Shown in pieces: positions 57,801-64,000 of a stretch of DNA of 64,000 nt (the first letter of the stretch is position 1; each line of letters opens with the position of its first letter). The position numbers were made by a program, and so were the translations under genes. The notes beneath the pieces were generated by a model. The model saw only the letters and a list, made by a program, of their open reading frames with translations, was not told where the DNA came from and made no database searches. Location of the stretch: NCBI GenBank assembly GCA_030765045.1, contig CM060962.1, positions 259,300,647-259,364,646 of the forward strand, given 5' to 3'. The stretch is from Tenodera sinensis. Its lineage: Eukaryota; Arthropoda; Insecta; Mantodea; Mantidae.

Positions 57801-59700
57801 GGGGACCGATTGATCAGCTGGACCTGCGTGGCAACTGGCGGACTCTATGAGGATCAGGAATCTGTTAGGGAGCCACCGAAGTTGTACTTTCGTCTGTAAT
57901 GGTTCTGGCCGTCTGTAGAATACTTTCATCTCATCATTCCTCCCGGGGTCCAACGCACAATAAGCCATCTGCTGACGAGCTGGAATCTCTACCGTGACAG
58001 ACAGAACTAGGACAGGATTTACTAGCACACTAAACTTTACTGATGAACTGATATTTACCATTTCAATACTCCACTTGTATATTTCGATAATTTGGCTCTT
58101 CATAACTTCGCACTCCAATGATTTCCATGTTATATCATAAGATCCTAGATCTAGGTGAATTTATCTTAAAATAAAATGTCTATCAGATCTATACAAATTC
58201 TCACTTAATATAGTGTGCTGCCATGTAATTGGTTAGCCTGAGTGCTAATCAAATAATCCCACTTTATGGTCAATTGTGCACTCTCTTCTAATTTCTTCTT
58301 TGCCTCAAGTTTTATTTCTGGCAAAATACTCTTCATCGTCTTACCTACTAAGTACGCTTTAGAGAAACTAAAATGGAAGGAAAATGTTCCAAAGAAGTAT
58401 TCACATGGGTTATATTTGCCATTGGAGTTCTGACAGCCTCTCTATACACAATCTGTATGGGAAAAGTTAATATAAAATCCTACTGAAAGCTAAATAGCAC
58501 TTAAGCAACAGTAAAAGGTAAAAGTAAAAGAATATTTATTACCTAAATTTACGTGTAACAAGATACATAGTCAGAACCGCGGATAGAAAGTATCGATGTT
58601 TCCTTAAAGAACTGCATCAGATACATGGTCTCGAAAAAAGCAGTTCGCGATTCACATGGCATAAGTTTTTTATTGACTTAGCACGTTAGAGCGCAAAAAA
58701 CAAATGAAAAATAAACCATACACCCTGCAATAGGGGTATGATTAACAACAGGGTTTCCCGTTCAACTGGGATCACTCTTTTTTGAGAATGTAAATATTTG
58801 CGTCGCCGTTGTGGCTCATTCGATCGATACAAAAAGGGAGAAAAAGTAGTTTTGCCTTTCCCAGTATGCAAAACAAGGTTACCAGCTCGCTTTTTGCAAT
58901 AATAGACTTCCTGAATCGGGAAATATCTGTTATTGATGGATGTACAGGAAGGCCTCCGCCTGTATCAAACGATGAAAAATTAACCAGCATCGTGGGCGAG
59001 ATCGTCTATCAAACGGGAAGTAGTATGCCGGCTATATAAGCCCATGAGCTTATGTTCTTAAAAACCATGTCTGACTCTCTGCTCGGATATTCAGGTTCAT
59101 CCTTACTTCAGTAATACCGTGCCAAATTGCTTGTATTACGAAGATAAGGGAAGTATATACACTACATATTTTGATCTTATTCACTTTTCACCATAATTTC
59201 ATTATTGTGGTTTAGTTCAATTTTCAATGTCACTTTTTCTCGCACGTGATGACGTATGGAACATGTGCGAAGCAACCGCACCCCAAGACTTCTAACATCA
59301 GACTTTTAATATCTCGCAGTGGCAGCATACACTGGTCGTCACAACCTCGCTCGGAGAACGTACTGAATAACCAGCACTTAAAGTCGCAGCAACAGCAACT
59401 GACTGTGTCATTCATTAACTAACTCAGACGGTATATAGAATGAAGTTACACTGAGTGCCAGCCTTTCATAATCTACTTAGGATCTTTCTAAAATTAGAGA
59501 TTTTATCAAAAGTCGGTGGCATTACGTTTATTGTAGCCCCAATACTAACAGTTTAAAATATTTTTAAAATGGTCCTGAATCTGCTATTTTGCATTGTGAA
59601 TTCTGCGTCATACACAAAAATAAAATTCTAACCCCTAGACTCTGGAGTAGAGAGATTAACTTGCCGTTTCTTATAGGGGAAGGTTTGCTCTTTAGATCTT
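57801..59700. other. No recognisable feature
   Basis: A 154-codon minus-strand frame (57654-58118) overlaps the SINE end and has no domain that I recognise. The rest is AT-rich intergenic DNA. Confidence 0.4.
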
Positions 59701-59826
59701 TCTTTCTTCCTTCCTTCCTTCCTTCCTCCTTCCCTCCCTCCCTCCCTCCCTCCCAACCTCCCTCCCTGCCTTCCTTCCTTCCTCCTCTCTTTCTCTCTCT
59801 TTCTCTTTCTATCTTTCTTTCTTTCC
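59701..59826. repeat. (CTTC/CTCC)n pyrimidine tract
   Basis: Mixed TTCC and CCCT tetranucleotide repeats of about 125 bp. The strand is entirely pyrimidine over long runs, so it could form a triplex in principle. Confidence 0.9.
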
Positions 59827-59935
59827 AAATATATGTCAGTCCTTTGAACAGCTTCTTCTGTGTGCTTCTGGCACAAAGATCCGTTTTCTTAGGAACTATT
59901 TAAAATAGCTAAATTAAGTTTTATGATGGGAAAAG

Positions 59936-60044
59936 CGAGTGAGGTGAGTGAGTGAGTGAGTGAGTGAGTGAGTGAGTGAGTGAGTGAGTGAGTGAGTGAG
60001 TGTGTTGGGTTTAAGGGCCCGTCGACAACTTCGTCATTAGGGCC
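59936..60044 (-). repeat. S1 SINE end block with (GAGT)n tail
   Basis: On the minus strand CCTAATGACGAAGTTGTCGA and GGGCCCTTAAACCC are followed by about 15 CACT units. It is the third S1 tail of this type in the window, shorter than that at 46108. The head is missing. Confidence 0.9.
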
Positions 60045-60111
60045 CATGGGAAAAGCAACTATGGTGGACACAAAATTTAAAGGTGGTTGATAGCTGATCA
60101 CTACTATTATC

Positions 60112-60360
60112 TTTCTTATTGTGTAAATAAATTTTGTGGATACAAATTATATTTATGTCAGCGACTTTACAGCCTCATGTCACAGCGTGCTCAACTATAC
60201 AATACCGCAAGGTATGGAGTCCTGATTAAACTTTGTGCTGAGCTATCCGCTATTATACTTTGTGTCAGCCGTAGTAACACCGTTGGTTATTTAAAAAGAA
60301 TTATTCTGGCGCTCCATGTGACTCTAAACATTGTGTCAGTATTTGGTAATCAGTTGATTT
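60112..60360 (+). repeat. Repeat family RB, copy 2
   Basis: AAATAAATTTTGTGGATACA, ATTATATTTATGTCAGCGAC and ACTTTGTGTCAGCC align with 55945-56300. Divergence is substantial, so both are old. Confidence 0.5.
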
Positions 60361-61305
60361 AAAACCCAATGTTCACAAAACAGCATTTCAGTATCTTCAG
60401 AATATTCCATGCATAGCGGTTGTTGTTTTTTCTGTAACAATTTTAATGATTTAATTTACATTTCTACTTAAATACCTAAACTATAATTCTGATGCAAACC
60501 GTTGCTAAAATATAAGCTATGATAAGTGTATCATTTAGAAAAAGTGTCAGTACCGATAAACAACTTTATACGATTAAAACAGTTGTCTGAAAAAATAGAT
60601 TGATAATTAAAATGTTATCTTGGAATTGTTTGCAACCAAAGAAAACTTCCATGTTATGTATATCAACATTATATATAGGTACAAATAAAACTGAATCGGT
60701 CGTTTAGAACTTGGCTTTGATTTGCGTATTAGCATTCTTAAGAACTAATATTCTCCAAAAAATTATTGGTCAATTAAGCTGTAATTTTCTATGCTATTAC
60801 ATAAAAATATAATAATTCAGCCCAGAGGTCCCAATGCAAATCATACAAAGGTTTTTTTTCGTGAAAATTGATTTATATTTCATTAATAACAAGTAAAAAT
60901 TCGGATAATTTGCAAATAACAAAGCTTAGCAGGAACACTATACCTATAAGCGCAATATTTCGATTCTTCAACGTGAACCTCCACGTTCAGGTGAAGTAAC
61001 TTGCTGGGAATATTCCACTTGATAGAAAGTGAAATTTCGTCCGGGTTGCTGGGTTAGCTGACAAATATAGTGTACCTCACAAACAATATCAATTTTTTTG
61101 GACAAAAGTAATTCTTGGGACCCTTCTCAGGAGTGCACATTTTGAACGAACGCTTTGAGCCGGGCCAAAACCGTTCCAGTTTCTCAGGTAGTAAACTTTC
61201 CTTGGGGAGAGTGGGGCATCTTTAACCTGTTAGATCAGATAAAAGTAAAAATGTGTGAAATAATGCTCAAATAAACTCAGAGTCCATAGACCTTAAAGTT
61301 ATCGA
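60361..61305. other. No recognisable feature
   Basis: AT-rich sequence, presumably intronic if the receptor gene starts upstream of the window part shown. No exon-like motif was found. Confidence 0.4.
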
Positions 61306-61412
61306 CATTCGTCTTCGGAGGATAAGGGAAAACTTTGGAAAAAACCCTGATCTCGAAATTCGAACTCAGGATCTCTTGCCTGCGAGACAGTCACGCGCAC
61401 AAAGTATCTCGA
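61306..61412 (-). repeat. tRNA-like SINE head (degenerate)
   Basis: The plus strand AAATTCGAACTCAGGATCTC reverses to a B-box-like motif with a tRNA-like head. It lies about 275 bp upstream of the receptor exon on the opposite strand. Confidence 0.4.
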
Positions 61413-61688
61413 ATCGAATCCCAGTTTCGAGTGAAATGAGTTGTTGGAGAGGTATATTCCTTGGACACTAAATAGTGTTTTAGTATGTATAAGTTTCATA
61501 AGAATGGATTCGGCCATTCTAGAGCAAAAATATTATATATTTCACACTTTTTGTCACAGTTTTATTATGTGTGTAGTGATAAGCTCCATCACAGTGGCTT
61601 AGGTACCACAAGAATTAATCATTAGCGGAAACTCTGTTTTACTTCTTTGATATAGTACTAATAGTGAACATATTCATTTCTGTTACAG

Positions 61689-61836
61689 CATGACTCTGAT
61701 GGTTCTGCAATATGTGATTCCGCTTGTAGTGTTAGTCTACACTTACACGAGGATTGCCATTGTAGTGTGGGGCAAGCAGATTCCAGGGGAAGCTGAGAAC
61801 TCGAGGGATCAACGCATGGCTCGCTCCAAAAGAAAG
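61689..61836 (+). CDS. Internal exon of neuropeptide GPCR, RYamide/NPY-like
   Basis: A 148-bp exon encodes 49 residues from 61690, plus one leading base that completes a codon from the previous exon. MTLMVLQYVIPLVVLVYTYT is transmembrane helix 5 with its conserved proline. RIAIVVWGKQIPGEAENSRD and QRMARSKRK form the basic third intracellular loop that contacts G protein. The loop sequence is, from memory, nearly invariant in insect RYamide (neuropeptide-Y-like) receptors. The acceptor is textbook: TACTAAT branch motif (61656-61662), a pyrimidine-rich stretch, then TTACAG. The donor is AAG/GTAGGG. The upstream intron is phase 2 and the downstream intron phase 0. Helix 6 should follow in the next exon, beyond the window. 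Related peptide receptors (tachykinin, NPF) are less likely. Confidence 0.88.
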
Positions 61837-64000
61837 GTAGGGCCATTAATTACTTTCTGACACAACTTTTGGATATTAATTCCTGGCACGCTGCACCACG
61901 GCGAGGTAAAAATAAAAGAACCGGCTTGTGTAATGTGTTTGAGTAGAAATCTCGAGGTACAATTTCGTCACTAGCACAGAGAAAGGGTTTTCATTTATTT
62001 GTGTGTAATTCTTTTAAACTGTGTAAAACACATTTTCGATATTAGTCTACTTTACATCTGTGTAGCAGCAATGAAGAGAGAATAGTTGCTGAAGAAGTTG
62101 GTCAATTTAATGAACAGTTAAGGGTTGTTACTACATGATTTATAATTTGGAACCAAGGGTTCCACTTATGATAAACAGAAAGTGTGAAAAGTAAAAACTC
62201 ATTTGTTAATGTAGAAACTGCAATGATAGTGTGTTGCTGTTATGGCAACTCATTCTGTGATGGCAAAGGGGTACCTTGTAGTAAATTAGAGAATGGAATT
62301 AGTCGATGGAATGCTATCATTGAGGAATCGTTCACAAACTCTCTCAGCTCTCTTGGTCCTATAGTTTCAAAGATATACACTGGATGAACTGCGCTACAAC
62401 AGCCCTCCGTTTAGCTACCTGTGAATTCTATCATATATATCTCTTGCTCCATTCAGTACCATCAACAACTGGATATAATTTATTGAAAGTAAAGCGAATA
62501 TTTATATTTTAGATGAACATTTAAAACTTCGAAACAAAGAGTAAACAGACTAGCGTTTGATGTTAATAGTTACGTAGGTAATGAGTGTAATATTCCGTTC
62601 AGTTCACATGTGAATTTATAATTAATTAACTTTTGAACCAATTTTGCCTTACGACCTACGTAAATATACAACGAGGTTATGATCTTGAAAAACTTGAGGT
62701 GCGTGCGATGGCGCAGAAAGCCATTTGTTTCACACACTATATGCATTTAGTTGTATAAAAGCAGTACAGCAGTGGCGCAAAATTATTTTCTATTGTCCAA
62801 AAAATGTCCCAAAGGAACAGGATGCTCACTATGGCCGCTGTTTTGCCTCTCAACCTCTTGCTAAACAACCCTTATGTTTATCATTATATGTTTTGACTAG
62901 GCACGGCAAAACTCCACAATGTGGGCATTGATTTGTATTGCGTCTTCTGGCCTCATTTGGAACTCATTGCGTTAAGGCTCTTCACAAAAGAGAATTACAG
63001 ATCACAAAAGAAAATTAGAGATCACAAAAGAGAAAAGAGAATACACAAAAGAGAATTAGAGATCTCATGGATCTCTATCAGGGCTTTAAGGGGGCCAAAT
63101 TGTGTCCCCTCTTTCAGGAAACAAATGTAACATGACGTGAAGATCGAATCTCTCGAGCAGGAAATCGAGAAGGAATTTGCAAGGATATGGGGCTCCATCT
63201 TGCACGTACCAGAGCGTTTGTATAGAGACGCTTGTTCCCAAGATTTGAGGGATAGAAATGTTTTCCAACACGGCTTTATATTGGCATTTTCTCATGATCT
63301 CATCCAAGAAACATGGGCCGGTTATTCCGTGGCTCAAAGTTGCTGGCCACACAATAAATTTAAATAAATATGTTTTTCATGGAACATTTTGTCAGTTCAC
63401 GTCATTCAAATCAAACTAGATCTTATCTCGAACTCAGATGTTGTGAAATATGGTATTTCCTCCACTGTACACAAGTGTATGTGTATTACGGTCATTTTTA
63501 TGGGAATAAGTCTAGATGTGAATGAAGAATAATTGTTTGAATTGACCGACTAGAAGTTCTCCTTGTTGATTTGCGGCGCTTCGAGTTTAAGCGCATGCGC
63601 ACACCTCTATGTTTCCCAGAGTGTCCACACTCTTTTTTTGCTAACAAAGTAACACGTCCAATTTTCTAGAAAAGTCTGTACACTGTGTTTACAGGGAATG
63701 CACCTGGTACCAGTGCCTGTGTGTCTCTATCACGCCCTTTGTTTCCGCGAGAAACAATGCAACTTTCACCTTTTAATGAGCAGTGAACCATTCTTTCTGC
63801 CCATTGTACAAACCAATGTGTTTTTGTGGTATTAGGGCAACTGCGGATTCATAATTCTATATATGGACTTTTCCACAAACCTCAGCATTCACTCGCACAG
63901 ATTGAACATCGATTCTATAACATTACCGTTGTAATACAGTAACTGAATGGCATGTTAGTCCGTGTTCCATCCTATAGCTAGGTATGTTGGCATTATTGTA
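61837..64000 (+). other. Receptor intron, to end of window
   Basis: No further receptor exon is visible; helix 6 with its CW-P motif was looked for and not found. 62984-63064 holds four imperfect 20-bp units of the type ACAAAAGAGAATTAGAGATC. Short open frames at 62725-63367 have no motif. Confidence 0.5.

Noticed and set aside
57654..58118. 154-codon minus-strand open frame
   Set aside because: Overlaps an S2 SINE on the other strand and shows no protein motif.

Overview
The window looks like AT-rich, non-coding, repeat-crowded nuclear DNA from an animal with a large genome, almost certainly an insect. The basis is one recognisable cellular exon, a rhodopsin-family neuropeptide receptor most like insect RYamide/neuropeptide-Y-like receptors, at 61689-61836 on the + strand, plus arthropod-type mobile elements: tRNA-derived SINEs, RTE-like and I-like LINE remnants, mariner-like and hAT-like relics, and Ty3/Gypsy-style LTR elements. 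A polyneopteran (orthopteroid or cockroach-like) source would fit the long introns and repeat load, but that is inference. No bacterial operons, CRISPR arrays or rRNA genes were seen.

Layout. 1-11.4 kb: intergenic DNA with SINEs, a hAT-type MITE with a perfect 8-bp target duplication (2719-2917), a 0.3-kb ATT array, and a decayed multi-exon-length relic of an arthropod-wide uncharacterised repeat protein (7.4-9.5 kb). 11.4-16.6 kb: an RTE-like fragment, then the standout feature, a 4.6-kb LTR retrotransposon (12010-16633). Its two 707-bp LTRs read as identical, it has a 4-bp target duplication and a Lys-tRNA-like primer site, and it carries one intact 515-codon Gag-like ORF and no pol. 17-26 kb: SINEs, an I-like LINE relic (18.7-21.3 kb), the first copy of a 0.9-kb mariner-related repeat, and a terminal-inverted-repeat candidate. 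27-49 kb: five LTRs of a second family, one still joined to a Leu-tRNA-like primer site and a gag relic. Among them lie SINEs, the second mariner-related repeat, RTE-like C-terminal fragments, and a young 791-bp insertion (44705-45495) that carries only an RNase H/zinc-finger ORF. 49-61 kb: more SINEs, a mariner-like transposase pseudogene and microsatellites. 61.7 kb to the end: the receptor exon and the start of its downstream intron.

How the parts relate. The host gene contributes one exon, and nearly everything else recognisable is selfish DNA in nested layers. Two elements look recent by sequence: the gag-only LTR element and the RNase H-only insertion. Both lack their own reverse transcriptase, so both would have depended on proteins made by relatives elsewhere. 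Several long microsatellites grow directly out of SINE tails. All family names rest on reading the translations by eye; no database search was possible.
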